64,000 bases of DNA from Shewanella waksmanii ATCC BAA-643 (lineage in GTDB: Bacteria > Pseudomonadota > Gammaproteobacteria > Enterobacterales > Shewanellaceae), in assembly GCF_000518805.1 (NCBI RefSeq), contig NZ_JAEH01000014.1, positions 47,710 to 111,709 of the forward strand, written 5' to 3'. Below the pieces are notes generated by a model. That model saw only the letters and a list, made by a program, of their open reading frames with translations, made no database searches and was not told the origin of the DNA. A program made the translations under genes and the position numbers. Below are positions 15,782-25,737 of this stretch, piece by piece; positions within the stretch are counted from its first letter, which is position 1; every line of letters begins with the position of its first letter.

Positions 15782-17026
15782 TTAACTCAATACGGTGTTG
15801 AAAGGCTCAACAGTGACCAAGGTGCCTGCTGGGGTGTCACCTTGCTCTTGGGCGAGAATAACAAAGCAGTTGGCTAAACTCATTGATGTCAGCATGCCAG
15901 AGCCTTGGCCACCAGTGATCGTCACTTCCGCTTCGCCTTGCTCGTTCTGGCCTAGAATACCGCGCTGATACTCAACTCGACCCGGGAATTTGCGCAGGTC
16001 GCCGCTCAGCTTAGCTTTGAGCTGCACAGGCTTTGAGGGCGTGAGACCTTGCATCTTATTGAGCAGCGGCCAAACCAGCTTATAAAAGGTCACCATAGAC
16101 GACACCGGATTGCCCGGTAAACCACAAAATACCGCTTTGCCTAACTTGCCAAAGGCAAACGGCTTACCGGGTTTAATGGCCAGTTTCCAGAAAGTGATTT
16201 CACCCTCTTCATCGAGAATTTGCTTAGTGTAGTCAGCATCGCCAACCGAGACGCCACCTGATGTGATCACCATATCGGCCTGCGCCGCGGCGCTGCGAAA
16301 TGCTTGGCGAATCGCTTCGCGGTCATCTTCAATCACGCCGAGGTCAATCCACTCAACATTAGCACGGCTAAGTAGCCCTTGAATGCTGTAGCGGTTTGAG
16401 TCGTAAATTTGTCCCGGTGCCAGCTCAGTTCCTACAGGGCGCAGTTCGTCACCGGTTGAGAAAAATGCCACTTTCACCTGACGGGTTACCCGTACTTGGC
16501 TTGCACCAATGGTGGCTAATACGCCCATTTCGGCGGCGCCAACTTGAGTGCCTGCTTTTAGCACTTTACCACCGGTTTTGACCTCTTCGCCGCGGCAACG
16601 CACGTTAGCACCGAGGGCTTTGGGGGCTTCAATACGAATAGTAGTGCCTTCAGCGGTGACTTTCTCTTGCATTTGCACTGTGTCATAGCCGTCTGGTACC
16701 GGTGCGCCCGTCATAATTCGGATACAGGTATTGGGCTGAGGTTTACCGGTAAACGGATGACCGGCAAATGATTCGCCAATTAAGCTTAAGGTGCTGCTGG
16801 TGGCCAGATCTTTAAAGCGAAAGGCGTAGCCATCCATCGCTGAGTTGTTAAACGGTGGCAAGTCGATGCTTGAAGCGAGATCTTCTGCAAGAACCCGGCC
16901 TAATGCCTGGGGTAATTGCACCATTTCTGAATCCGTTAGGGTATCAACTTGGGCCAACAATTTAACGATAGCCTCGTCGGGATGCATAAGACTGGGTGTT
17001 GAACAAGGATCAGCATGTTTTGACAT
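15782..17026 (-). CDS. moeA: Molybdopterin molybdenumtransferase MoeA
   Basis: A 414-residue enzyme that inserts molybdate into adenylylated molybdopterin. The MogA-like domain is marked by TSGGVSVGDADY (about 256-267) and FCGLPGNPVSS (about 318-328); the N-terminal part has PPFNNSAMDGYAF, and MTGAPVPDGYDTV is also typical. Start ATG 17026 has AAGG upstream. First gene of the moeA-moeB unit. The 17027-17202 gap holds no convincing gene. Confidence 0.96.
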   Translation of the reverse strand: MSKHADPCSTPSLMHPDEAIVKLLAQVDTLTDSEMVQLPQALGRVLAEDLASSIDLPPFNNSAMDGYAFRFKDLATSSTLSLIGESFAGHPFTGKPQPNTCIRIMTGAPVPDGYDTVQMQEKVTAEGTTIRIEAPKALGANVRCRGEEVKTGGKVLKAGTQVGAAEMGVLATIGASQVRVTRQVKVAFFSTGDELRPVGTELAPGQIYDSNRYSIQGLLSRANVEWIDLGVIEDDREAIRQAFRSAAAQADMVITSGGVSVGDADYTKQILDEEGEITFWKLAIKPGKPFAFGKLGKAVFCGLPGNPVSSMVTFYKLVWPLLNKMQGLTPSKPVQLKAKLSGDLRKFPGRVEYQRGILGQNEQGEAEVTITGGQGSGMLTSMSLANCFVILAQEQGDTPAGTLVTVEPFNTVLS

Positions 17027-17202
17027 CGATTTACCTTAAGCGACTGTGAGTTAATGACGAGATTAGTCATATCGAATATAGTCGCTCATTATGCCACGGT
17101 GACGGCAGAAGACTATGATCTTTGCTACAGTTTTTGCCTTGGTATTTTTGTGGCAAAAAAAAGCGCCCAAGTTGGACGCCGGAGAGAACTTTTTACTGCC
17201 CG

Positions 17203-18285
17203 TTACCCTGCGCCTAATTGCTCAGTTTGTGGCAAAGATTGGCGCTGTACTTGTTGGCCATCTTGCAGTGTTTCTGCGCCGCGGATCACCACAAAATCTT
17301 GTGGTTGTAGCTGACCATTCACCGCTATCCAGTCACCGTCACCATCACCCAGTTCAACGGCGATTTTAACCGCTTTTTCCTCGGCATCAATTTTAAATAC
17401 ATAGGCTCCCGTTGAACGTAAAATGATGGCATCACGTGGTACTAAGGTGGTCATCTTTTTCGGAGCAATGGGCAGCGCCAATGACACTAGCTCGCCAACA
17501 TTAAATGACTCCTGCATATCGTAGGGTAGGTCAATGCGCGCTTCAAAAGTCTGTGAGCGGATATCTGACACCGGAATTAAGGCGCGAATACTGGCATCGA
17601 AATCGCCTTGGGTGTGATAAATATGCAGATTATCCCCCACTTTGACTCGGCGGCTATGTTTCAGTGGGGCATGCAAGCGAATTTCTAGGTTATCAGGGTC
17701 TGTCATGCTGATAATTGACATTGCCCGGCTGACATCTTCCCCAGCTTGGTGAATACGCTCGGTGATGATACCGGCAAACGGTGCTTTGACTTCGGTTCTG
17801 CGCAGGTCATCTGCAATCATGCGTAATTTGATTTGCGCCAGTTTTAAGTTAGCTGCGGCTAAGTCTCGATCTGATTGCGCCTTATCTAGCTCTGTCTCAG
17901 AGGCATTTTTATTGATGATGAGCTTTTTTAAGCGCGCTAAATCACGATCTAAACGGGCTAGGCCGACTTGTTCGTACTCAATTTGTGCCTGTTGTTGATC
18001 GCGCTGCAGTAACAATCGGGTTTGTTCTAGCTTGGCAATGGTGTCACCCGCGGCCACTCGGGTACCTGCTTCTTGAATCCACTCAAGCTTGCCGTCAATA
18101 CCAGCGGTTAACTCGGCATTATTGCGCGAGTGAACCGAACCAATCACCATGATTTTAGGTGACAAAGGCCGATTCTCTACCTGCACCACTGACACCAGTC
18201 TTGGCGGTGTTTCAGGGGCATCGGCAGCTACACTGTAAGGGCTTAGCAATAGCAACAAGGCTAAGACTAATGTTAGCGGATTCAT
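17203..18285 (-). CDS. RND efflux periplasmic adaptor (membrane fusion protein)
   Basis: A 360-residue adaptor with a signal peptide (cleavage near SVAADA), a lipoyl-like half (ITERIHQAGEDVS), a central coiled-coil hairpin (about 85-165, rich in Gln, Leu and Lys) and a beta-barrel region. It bridges an inner-membrane RND pump to an outer-membrane channel. It is translated after the pump gene with a four-base overlap (ATGA), the reverse of the commonest order. No outer-membrane channel gene is nearby, so a TolC encoded elsewhere is likely. Substrate unknown. Confidence 0.9.
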   Translation of the reverse strand: MNPLTLVLALLLLLSPYSVAADAPETPPRLVSVVQVENRPLSPKIMVIGSVHSRNNAELTAGIDGKLEWIQEAGTRVAAGDTIAKLEQTRLLLQRDQQQAQIEYEQVGLARLDRDLARLKKLIINKNASETELDKAQSDRDLAAANLKLAQIKLRMIADDLRRTEVKAPFAGIITERIHQAGEDVSRAMSIISMTDPDNLEIRLHAPLKHSRRVKVGDNLHIYHTQGDFDASIRALIPVSDIRSQTFEARIDLPYDMQESFNVGELVSLALPIAPKKMTTLVPRDAIILRSTGAYVFKIDAEEKAVKIAVELGDGDGDWIAVNGQLQPQDFVVIRGAETLQDGQQVQRQSLPQTEQLGAG

Positions 18286-21200
18286 GATTTGGCTCCTGAT
18301 TGAGGTAAAGCAATATCGGTGGCTGATGTCGGTAAAGGGCGCTTTTCTCGATGGGTTAAGCGCAATAAGCTGGGCATCAATATTAATGTAAACAGTGCAC
18401 TGAAGGTCATACCGCCAACAATCACTGCGGCTAAGCCTCGGTAGATTTCACTACCAACCCCTGGCACCAGCATGAGCGGCAGCATGCCGAAAATCGATGT
18501 CAATGTACTCATGTATACCGGCCGCGCTCGTGTTGCTACTGCTTGATAAATCGCGGCGTCGATGGGTAAGCCGCTTTGATGACCTTGACGGGTTTGGTCA
18601 ACCAGCAAAATGGCATTATTGACCACTAGACCTAGCAAAATAATAAAGCCAATCATGGTCAACAGATCCAGACTCTGAAAGCTAAATAGATTGAGGATGT
18701 GCAGGCTGACCACCCCACCACAAATTGCCATCGGCATTGACAGCAAGACTAACAAACTGTCTTTGGCAGATTTAAACATGGCAGACATTAACAGGAATAA
18801 AATGACCACTGCTAAAGCAAAGTTGGCGCCCATATCTTTGATGGTTTGATCGAGCTTATCGGCGCTACCTCTAAACATCAGTGAGCTGTCGCTAGGTAGG
18901 GTCTTTTTCAACGCGGGTATAGCATCGGCATTTAGGATCTCCAGCGCCTCGTCTAAAGACATATCAGCTGGAGGGAAAATAAGTAAACTCACGCTACGTT
19001 TGCCATTAACACGTTGCAGTTGCGTGGGGCCGACGGTGCGCTTTAATGTGGCGAGCTCGCCAATGGTTTGAATGCCAGCAGCCTGAGTATAAACCGGCGT
19101 GGCGGCGAGTTGCTCTGGCACCTGCCATTTAGGCCCCTTGAGCAATACATCCATACGCTCATTGCCATCAAAATACTCGCCAACAAATAAGCCGGAAGTG
19201 TAGGCGCGCACTGCATTGGCGATTTGGGTGCGATCAACGCCAGCTTGGGCTAAGCGACGCTCGATAGGTAGCAGTTGTAATTCAGGTTGTGCCATAGATA
19301 ACCCTGGAATAGGGCGCACCACAGCACCGGGCAATGCTTCTTGAATCAGCCCCATACCTGCAGATGCCGAGGCCATTAGCGCTTCCATGTCGGCGCCCTG
19401 TAGATCGATATTGATTGCTCGGCCACCATTAAAACCAAATTGCAGCAGCGAACCGCGGTTGGTAAAAGCTTGAGTGTCGGGCAGGCCAATTAGGATCTCT
19501 TGGTTTAACAAGTCAATCATTTCATCGGCTTGCTGTGGGTCTTCTGGGTAGATAAATAGCACGTTAAAAGCCGAGTACATCGAGAAGTTGTAGCCGCGGA
19601 TATAGGGCTGTTTCTCTTTGTCATAGTAGGGTCTAAGCCGTGCAATGATGGTGTCGCCTACCTCTTTTTCTAAGGTTTTAACGTTAGCCCCTGGCGGCAA
19701 GGAGAAAAAAGCAAATATGCCATCAGAACGGGCTTGCGGTAAAAAATCTGGCCGCGGCATTAATGCAGCTGTTAGTACTAAGCTTCCCAGTATTAAAACA
19801 GCGCACCATAAGCTCGCACGCTTCTTATCCCCGGTAAGTAGCCGAATCACCTGAGTGAGTCTTTGCCATAGACTATCTTGTTGAGACTGCTGATTGGCTG
19901 GCGTGAGTTTTAGCCACAGCAGGCTAAATACTGGAATCAATGTAATGGCACTGAGTAGTGATGACACCACGGCAACTGACAAAGTAAGGGCAAGATCAGA
20001 AAACAGCTGACCTTCTACACCTGGCATAAATAAAATGGGCAAGAAAATGGCCACCGTGGTGGCGGTAGAAGCCATTAACGCACCTTTGACCTGAGCTGTG
20101 CCCTCGGCGATAGCGCGCTTGAGATCTTGGCCTTGCTGTAACAATCGGACAATGTTCTCTTGCACGATAATGGCCGCATCTAGGACTAGGCCTACGGCAA
20201 AGGCTAAGCCAGCTAAAGAGATCACATTCAGTGTTCGGCCCATGGCTTCAAGTGCGAAAAAGGCAATGAGTAGAGCAACGGGAATGGTTGAGGCAATCAT
20301 TAAAGTGGCGCGAAAACTACGTAAAAAGCTAAACAGAATCACGAGTGCCAACAAGACGCCGATGGCCAAGTTGCCTTTAACCAACAAGATGGCGCGCTTA
20401 ATGTGCACCGACGCATCAAAGGATAAATCAATGACTAAGCCTGCTTCTTGTAACACCCCAGCATTGAGCTCTTTAATTGCTTGATTGACGCCATCGAGTA
20501 CTTCTACGGTGTTGGCATCGAAGGTGCCCTCTAATGTCATGTAGTAGGCAGGATAACCATTGCGTTTGGTAAAGCCTTGTACTTCGGCTGTTGAGATTGA
20601 TACCTCGGCCAGCTCATTGAGATAAATGGGGCGGCCTTCGTTATAGGCGACAATCAGGTTGCCTAAATTGTCAGGCGTATACTGGCCAATAAAACGCACT
20701 GTGTATTGGCGGCGACCCACATTGGCTGTGCCGCCAGAGATATCTGCTGCGCGAGACAAGGTGCTGCGCAGTTGGTCTAAGGTGATGCCTAAGGCGGCGG
20801 CTCGGTAGGGGTCAAATTCGATGTGTAACTCTTTTGGCAGGCGGCTTTGTAGCTGCACCGCGCCGACGCCGGTAATTCTGCGCAGTCTAGGCTCTACCTG
20901 ATCATCAATTAGTTTTTGATACTGGCCAAAATCGGTATTGGGATTACCCGGTGCCATCCGGATTAAAAGTGAGGCTAAATTGGGAGAGCCGCTGCCGCCC
21001 CCGACGTTGATAAACGGCTCGTTGGCATCGAGCGGGCGTGGCGGAGTTTGATTTAAGGCATTGATCACATTAATCATTGCCTCTTGCATATTACTGCCCA
21101 CCTCAAAGGTGAGGGTCACACCACCAAAACCTTGGGAGATGTTGGATGTCATCTCCACTACGCCTGGCACTTGGCGTAGCACGTTTTCTTGCGGCTCAAT

Positions 21201-21389
21201 GATATTAGATTCCATCTCCTGTGGCGCTGCGGAGCGCCAGTTATTAAATACTGAGACTTGCGGTCGTTCAATATCGGGCAGTAATTGGATAGGCAATTGG
21301 GTAATAGCAAGCACACCAAAAATGGCGATCAGCAGTAAAGTGACTAAAGTGCCTGCTGGATTACTGGTGCTTATCTTAGTGAGGTTCAT
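18282..21389 (-). CDS. RND multidrug-type efflux transporter (AcrB/HAE1 family)
   Basis: A 1035-residue inner-membrane pump with the full two-fold architecture: helix 1 near residues 12-30, a large periplasmic loop, helices 2-7 (about 335-540), a second loop and helices 8-12. In the proton-relay helix 4 the motif is GLVLDAAIIVQEN: the first Asp of the AcrB pair is kept and the second is Ala, as in a number of other RND subgroups. The PIQLLPDIERP start and GGTANVGRRQYTV segment are typical. Drug or metal substrate cannot be assigned. It is the first gene of its unit. Confidence 0.93.
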   Translation of the reverse strand: MNLTKISTSNPAGTLVTLLLIAIFGVLAITQLPIQLLPDIERPQVSVFNNWRSAAPQEMESNIIEPQENVLRQVPGVVEMTSNISQGFGGVTLTFEVGSNMQEAMINVINALNQTPPRPLDANEPFINVGGGSGSPNLASLLIRMAPGNPNTDFGQYQKLIDDQVEPRLRRITGVGAVQLQSRLPKELHIEFDPYRAAALGITLDQLRSTLSRAADISGGTANVGRRQYTVRFIGQYTPDNLGNLIVAYNEGRPIYLNELAEVSISTAEVQGFTKRNGYPAYYMTLEGTFDANTVEVLDGVNQAIKELNAGVLQEAGLVIDLSFDASVHIKRAILLVKGNLAIGVLLALVILFSFLRSFRATLMIASTIPVALLIAFFALEAMGRTLNVISLAGLAFAVGLVLDAAIIVQENIVRLLQQGQDLKRAIAEGTAQVKGALMASTATTVAIFLPILFMPGVEGQLFSDLALTLSVAVVSSLLSAITLIPVFSLLWLKLTPANQQSQQDSLWQRLTQVIRLLTGDKKRASLWCAVLILGSLVLTAALMPRPDFLPQARSDGIFAFFSLPPGANVKTLEKEVGDTIIARLRPYYDKEKQPYIRGYNFSMYSAFNVLFIYPEDPQQADEMIDLLNQEILIGLPDTQAFTNRGSLLQFGFNGGRAINIDLQGADMEALMASASAGMGLIQEALPGAVVRPIPGLSMAQPELQLLPIERRLAQAGVDRTQIANAVRAYTSGLFVGEYFDGNERMDVLLKGPKWQVPEQLAATPVYTQAAGIQTIGELATLKRTVGPTQLQRVNGKRSVSLLIFPPADMSLDEALEILNADAIPALKKTLPSDSSLMFRGSADKLDQTIKDMGANFALAVVILFLLMSAMFKSAKDSLLVLLSMPMAICGGVVSLHILNLFSFQSLDLLTMIGFIILLGLVVNNAILLVDQTRQGHQSGLPIDAAIYQAVATRARPVYMSTLTSIFGMLPLMLVPGVGSEIYRGLAAVIVGGMTFSALFTLILMPSLLRLTHREKRPLPTSATDIALPQSGAKS

Positions 21390-21526
21390 GGGTATCCTTT
21401 ACCACGGGGATGTTTGCTATGACCGATTGATGTCCTATATAGACTAGAAGGTAAATGTTAATAGGTCTGTACGAAAAAGTTAGTAAATGTTGCGGTGGTA
21501 CGTGTTAGTGAGTAACCCATTGGGAA

Positions 21527-21541
21527 TGATAATAATTTGTA
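21527..21541. promoter_or_regulatory. Possible Fur-type operator before the ferritin gene
   Basis: TGATAATAATTTGTA matches most positions of the 15-base Fur core (TGATAATnATTATCA) on the left arm but only partly on the right. It lies 117 bases before the ferritin start and 138 bases before the divergent RND gene. Iron control of ferritin is common, but the site is imperfect. Confidence 0.35.
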
Positions 21542-21657
21542 TTTTATAAACAAGGATTTAGATTGCGGCAATAGAGTAAATAAGTTTGCAATTCATCAAG
21601 GGCTAAAACACAATATGCGTCAACAAAAATATAAATCGTGATTGATGAGGACGGAAT

Positions 21658-22185
21658 ATGCTGACGCAAACAATGATTGATCAGTTAAATGAACAGATTA
21701 ATGTCGAGTTTTTCTCTTCTAACTTGTATTTACAGATGAGTGCATGGTGTGAAGATAAGGGCTTTGAAGGCGCAGCAAAATTTATGCGTGCCCATGCTGA
21801 TGAAGAGATGCAACATATGCATCGCTTGTTTACTTATGTCAGCGAAACTGGCGGTATGCCGTTACTCGGTGCGATTGAAGCACCACAGGCAGAGTTCAAT
21901 TCGCTACTAGCGCTATTTGAATACACCTACGAACATGAGCAGATGATCACTGCTAAAATCAACGCGTTGGCTCATGTGGCATTTACCAACCAAGACTATT
22001 CAACGTTTAATTTCTTGCAGTGGTATGTGTCTGAGCAACACGAAGAAGAAAAACTGTTTAAATCTATTGTTGATAAGATTCGCCTAGTGGGCGAAGACGG
22101 CAAGGCGTTGTTCTTTGTTGATAAAGATTTGGCGCAAATGGCGGTAGAAGAATCGGCCAGCGTTATGACATCAACTGAAGCTTAA
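21658..22185 (+). CDS. ftnA: Non-heme ferritin
   Basis: A 175-residue four-helix iron-storage protein of the bacterial ferritin (FtnA) type. Ferroxidase ligands appear in [14 protein letters not shown] (Glu 17), HADEEMQHM (Glu 50, His 53), YEHEQ (Glu 94) and EQHEEEKLF (near 127-131). No heme-ligand Met of bacterioferritin is seen in the right place. GATGAGGACGGAAT precedes the ATG. Monocistronic: a perfect hairpin follows the stop. The C-terminus runs a little past the E. coli protein. Confidence 0.94.
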   Translation: MLTQTMIDQLNEQINVEFFSSNLYLQMSAWCEDKGFEGAAKFMRAHADEEMQHMHRLFTYVSETGGMPLLGAIEAPQAEFNSLLALFEYTYEHEQMITAKINALAHVAFTNQDYSTFNFLQWYVSEQHEEEKLFKSIVDKIRLVGEDGKALFFVDKDLAQMAVEESASVMTSTEA

Positions 22186-22200
22186 CTGCGAGTAAGCTGG

Positions 22201-22230
22201 TTTAGGCAAGCACGATTGCTTGCCTAAATA
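22201..22230. terminator. Convergent terminator between ferritin and the GGDEF-EAL gene
   Basis: Perfect 12-bp stem TTTAGGCAAGCA / TGCTTGCCTAAA with CGAT loop. The right arm overlaps the stop codon (TAG, 22224-22226) of the gene coming from the other side. Confidence 0.75.
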
Positions 22231-25200
22231 TTAAAAGATTGCCCTTCAAACCGATGTTTATCATCGGTTTTTGTTTTTAGTAAATTGAGTAACTGCACAG
22301 CAGGCAATGGCTTAGAAATATAGTAACCTTGGCCATAATCGCAGCCTAATTGTTGTAGATAGGCGTGCTGCTCTAACGTTTCAATCCCTTCCGCCACTAA
22401 GTTTAATTCTAAGCTTTTACCCATTTGGATTATGGCTTTAATCAGGTTTGCGTCTGAGTTTTTCTCAATCATATTGTCGATAAAGCTCTTATCGATTTTA
22501 ATCACCGAAATAGGGAAGCGGGTTAAGTAGCTCAGCGAAGAGAAGCCGGTGCCAAAGTCATCAATATAGATATCGATTCCCAAAGCACGAATCGATGCCA
22601 GCGCTTGCAGGCTAAGCTCTTTGTCTGCCATCAACATTGATTCAGTGATTTCAACGTGGACATAGCTAGGCTCAATATCCAGTTTTTGTAGCCAACCTTG
22701 TAGTAGGCAATGAAACGATTTTTGTTGGGCGTTAATCAACTGGCGGCCAGAAACATTGATTGCCATGTTGATCATATGACCTTGGTCATGCCATTGACGC
22801 AAATCAGTTAGTGCTTGCTGGACCACCCATTCACCTATGGGTTCTATCAAGCCAGTCTCTTCAGCAATCGGGATAAACGCATCGGGTGAAATGAGTCCCT
22901 GTTTGGGATCGTTCCATCGGATCAGCGCCTCTACCGCCACGATATCACCGCTGTGCATATCGATAATCGGCTGATAATGCAGGCAGAAGTGATGATGAAT
23001 CACCGCATGGCGCAAATGCTGTTCCAGCTCAATTCGCGCAATCATTTGCTGGTTCATTGTTGAAGAGAAATAACGGTAAGTGTTACGTCCTTCCCCTTTA
23101 GCTTGGTACATTGCGGTTTCTGCATTGCGGGTGAGGGTTTCAATATCGTCGCCATTATCAGGGAACTGACTGATGCCCACACTCGCTGAGATCATCACTT
23201 CATTATTCAGTACACCGAATGGTGAAGACAGGTGCTGCACAATTTGATCGGCCATACGCTGAATTGCTTGGGGGTTGGCAATTTTCTGCATGATGATGAC
23301 AAATTCATCGCCGCTTAATCGAGCCAGAAAATCTTCTTTACCGAGTAAGGTTTCTAAGCGCGCGGCCACCAGTTTGAGTAACTCATTACCCGTGTTGTGG
23401 CCATAAATATCATTGGTGTATTTAAATCTATCAAGATCAATAAACAAAATGGCAATTGGTTGCCTGTCTTGAGTGGCCGCGTCCAGTGCTTCTTGAAAGC
23501 GGGTGTTATATAAGTGTCGATTAGGCAGATTGGTTAATGCGTCAAAATTGGTTTTGTACCAAATGTCGTGTTCATATTTCTTGCGTTTACTGATATCCAA
23601 AAACAGCCCGATGTGATGCACAATATTGCCATCGTCATCACGAACCACAGTGATTGCCAGATATTCCGGATAAATCTGTCCATCTTTGCGTCGATTCCAA
23701 ATCTCACCTTCCCAACGATCTTTCTCTTGTAAGGATTGCCACATTGAATCATAAAAATGGCGTGGCTGTTGGTTAGAGTTAAGTATTGCTGGGCTGCGGC
23801 CTTTTACTTCATCTAGGCTATAGCCGGTTATTTGGGTAAAAGCGGGGTTGATCAGTTCAATCAAGTTATCTTTGTTGGTGACCACAATGCCTTCGGCGGA
23901 ATACTCAAATACTGCCGCGGCGAGTTCCAGTTGTGAATGCGATTTTTTCCGTTCGTCCAGCATGGTATTGAGTGACTGCGATAGCTGCGCAATTTCATCA
24001 TTGCCACGGACGGTAAAGCGATGTTCAAGCTGCGGATCTTTAGCCATCTTCCCCATGGCGTTAACAATTTGAGTGATACTACCCACTAGGCTTCTAATGA
24101 GGTTGCGGCCAAAAAACAGTAATAAAACCAAGTTCAGTATGGCAATGCTAAAACCAATAATCAGGTAGCTGACTGCCTGTTGTCTTTCAGTGGCGCTCAA
24201 TGTCGCTAACTCTTGGGTAATCGATGTACTTAATTGGTAAAGCGCTTCAATACGATGACTTGCCGTATTCCACCATTGCACATTCGATACCAAAGGCTGC
24301 TGCGCTTGCAGCACTTCTAATGCTTTTAGCATAGGTTGATCATTAATTCGCACGTGTTTGTCTTGGGCACTAATGTCGCTGCCGGTCTGCTTTAACACGC
24401 TGAGCTCATCTAGATTGTGCTTGTACAAGCTGACTGTAGATTTGATTGCTGCCACGGCAGCCTGCTGCGCTTCGGTTAACCCGGGAGTATTGCTGAGCTG
24501 GTTGAGATATTGCTGCAAGGTTTCTAGGTGGGTATGAAACAGCTGATAGTAGTGGTCTTCACCGCGCAACAGGTAGTTTTTAAAGGCGTGGATCAGGCCG
24601 CCATAGCCCATTAATTTATTAATCTCATGGGCTTGGTCGACAATGCGCATTTGTACGGCAATATTGTCGCGCATGCTCAGCAGAGTGCTATTACTGTTGC
24701 TATTGAGTATTTGGTCTAGTACCTGTCGGTGTTGAGGCCGCATTGTCGATAACGCCTCTACAGTCTGTTCTTGTAGCTCGCTTTCAACGTGATTAATTGC
24801 CAGAAAAGTCTCTGACTCAAGTTGTTTTGATGACAGTAAACGATTAACCAGCCCGCGTTGCTTACCAGCGAGCTCTTGAATGTGCAGTACGTGCAACAGG
24901 TCGTTGTATGCTTGGCTTTGGGCAATACTATTGGATCTGATTTGTAACTGGTCGATAAAGCGCAGTAAGTTGAGGTTTAACTCTGAATAATAGTCAAAAC
25001 TCTGATTGCCTTGCTTGCTATCAACTTGTTGTCGTACAGTTGTCAGTTGCTGCGTCAATAGCATGATGCGTTGAATTTTGACGGCTAAGCTCTTGTTGTG
25101 GTCAGCATTGTCGAACCACTGCAACAAACTGGTTAGGTTGGCGTTATCGAGTAACGCCGCAATGTGGCTGTCGGTCATTTCGCGCTGTGAAATCAACTTG

Positions 25201-25448
25201 CGTTGATATTGGTTGTCTTGACTGCTGAGATAGCCGGCCGATAAGCCGCGCTCTTTTTGCACTTCAAAAATTAACGACTCAATTTGCTGAGTGATAGTGA
25301 TTGCGGTCGAATTGGTATGAGCAACATGGAAACGTTCAAACAAGGTTAACATGCGCAAAGTGCCAAAAATAAGCACTACCACAGTTGGAATGGCTGCAAA
25401 CAGAATAAGCTTTTGTTTAAGGCTCATTCGATTCAACATTGACGCCAT
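22224..25448 (-). CDS. Membrane NIT-HAMP-PAS-GGDEF-EAL cyclic-di-GMP protein
   Basis: A 1074-residue signalling protein. Helix 1 (about 14-32) is followed by a long periplasmic helical domain containing QKERGLSAGYLSS, the hallmark of NIT (nitrate/nitrite sensing) domains. Helix 2 (about 425-447), HAMP, and a PAS domain follow (VFEYSAEGIVVTNKDN, about 510-635). The GGDEF domain reads SGDEF (712-716); many SGDEF proteins remain active cyclases. The EAL domain (E840-A-L) keeps the metal and catalytic residues, seen in INVSGRQL, EITES and IDDFGTGFSS. It may both make and break c-di-GMP. Start 25448 or 25436 (second Met). Confidence 0.93.
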   Translation of the reverse strand: MASMLNRMSLKQKLILFAAIPTVVVLIFGTLRMLTLFERFHVAHTNSTAITITQQIESLIFEVQKERGLSAGYLSSQDNQYQRKLISQREMTDSHIAALLDNANLTSLLQWFDNADHNKSLAVKIQRIMLLTQQLTTVRQQVDSKQGNQSFDYYSELNLNLLRFIDQLQIRSNSIAQSQAYNDLLHVLHIQELAGKQRGLVNRLLSSKQLESETFLAINHVESELQEQTVEALSTMRPQHRQVLDQILNSNSNSTLLSMRDNIAVQMRIVDQAHEINKLMGYGGLIHAFKNYLLRGEDHYYQLFHTHLETLQQYLNQLSNTPGLTEAQQAAVAAIKSTVSLYKHNLDELSVLKQTGSDISAQDKHVRINDQPMLKALEVLQAQQPLVSNVQWWNTASHRIEALYQLSTSITQELATLSATERQQAVSYLIIGFSIAILNLVLLLFFGRNLIRSLVGSITQIVNAMGKMAKDPQLEHRFTVRGNDEIAQLSQSLNTMLDERKKSHSQLELAAAVFEYSAEGIVVTNKDNLIELINPAFTQITGYSLDEVKGRSPAILNSNQQPRHFYDSMWQSLQEKDRWEGEIWNRRKDGQIYPEYLAITVVRDDDGNIVHHIGLFLDISKRKKYEHDIWYKTNFDALTNLPNRHLYNTRFQEALDAATQDRQPIAILFIDLDRFKYTNDIYGHNTGNELLKLVAARLETLLGKEDFLARLSGDEFVIIMQKIANPQAIQRMADQIVQHLSSPFGVLNNEVMISASVGISQFPDNGDDIETLTRNAETAMYQAKGEGRNTYRYFSSTMNQQMIARIELEQHLRHAVIHHHFCLHYQPIIDMHSGDIVAVEALIRWNDPKQGLISPDAFIPIAEETGLIEPIGEWVVQQALTDLRQWHDQGHMINMAINVSGRQLINAQQKSFHCLLQGWLQKLDIEPSYVHVEITESMLMADKELSLQALASIRALGIDIYIDDFGTGFSSLSYLTRFPISVIKIDKSFIDNMIEKNSDANLIKAIIQMGKSLELNLVAEGIETLEQHAYLQQLGCDYGQGYYISKPLPAVQLLNLLKTKTDDKHRFEGQSFNI

Positions 25449-25682
25449 GGATCACTCCCTGTTGATAAATTGCGCCAGAGGTATCGCACCGCTGAAAAAG
25501 AAGAGTAGGATAATTATCATAGCCGTTATCCGATGTCATGGTTATTTCACCAAAGTCTAATCTAGGTCACGAAATTAGTGTCAGCAGGGTGAATCAGTAA
25601 CGTATTGTAATAGTTTGCAACTTATTGCTGTTGTTGATTTTTAAGGCAGATACGGCTAGAAGTTAAGCCTTAATGGTTAAAA

Positions 25683-25722
25683 GGCTAAACAATAAACTAG
25701 ATATAGTATTTATTGTTTAGCC
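25683..25722 (-). terminator. Terminator after ribB
   Basis: Perfect 14-bp inverted repeat GGCTAAACAATAAA / TTTATTGTTTAGCC with a 12-base loop, followed by TTTT on the minus strand. The rest of the 289-base gap 25449-25737 shows no gene. Confidence 0.7.
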
Positions 25723-25737
25723 GTAGTAGATAAACGC

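Noticed and set aside
17054..17369. Two plus-strand frames of 84-86 residues before and over the adaptor gene
   Set aside because: They mostly overlap the adaptor's C-terminus antisense; the first lacks a start signal and neither shows a recognisable pattern. A short membrane peptide cannot be fully excluded.
20098..20484. 128-residue plus-strand frame
   Set aside because: Shadow of the RND pump gene, which has clear family motifs on the minus strand.
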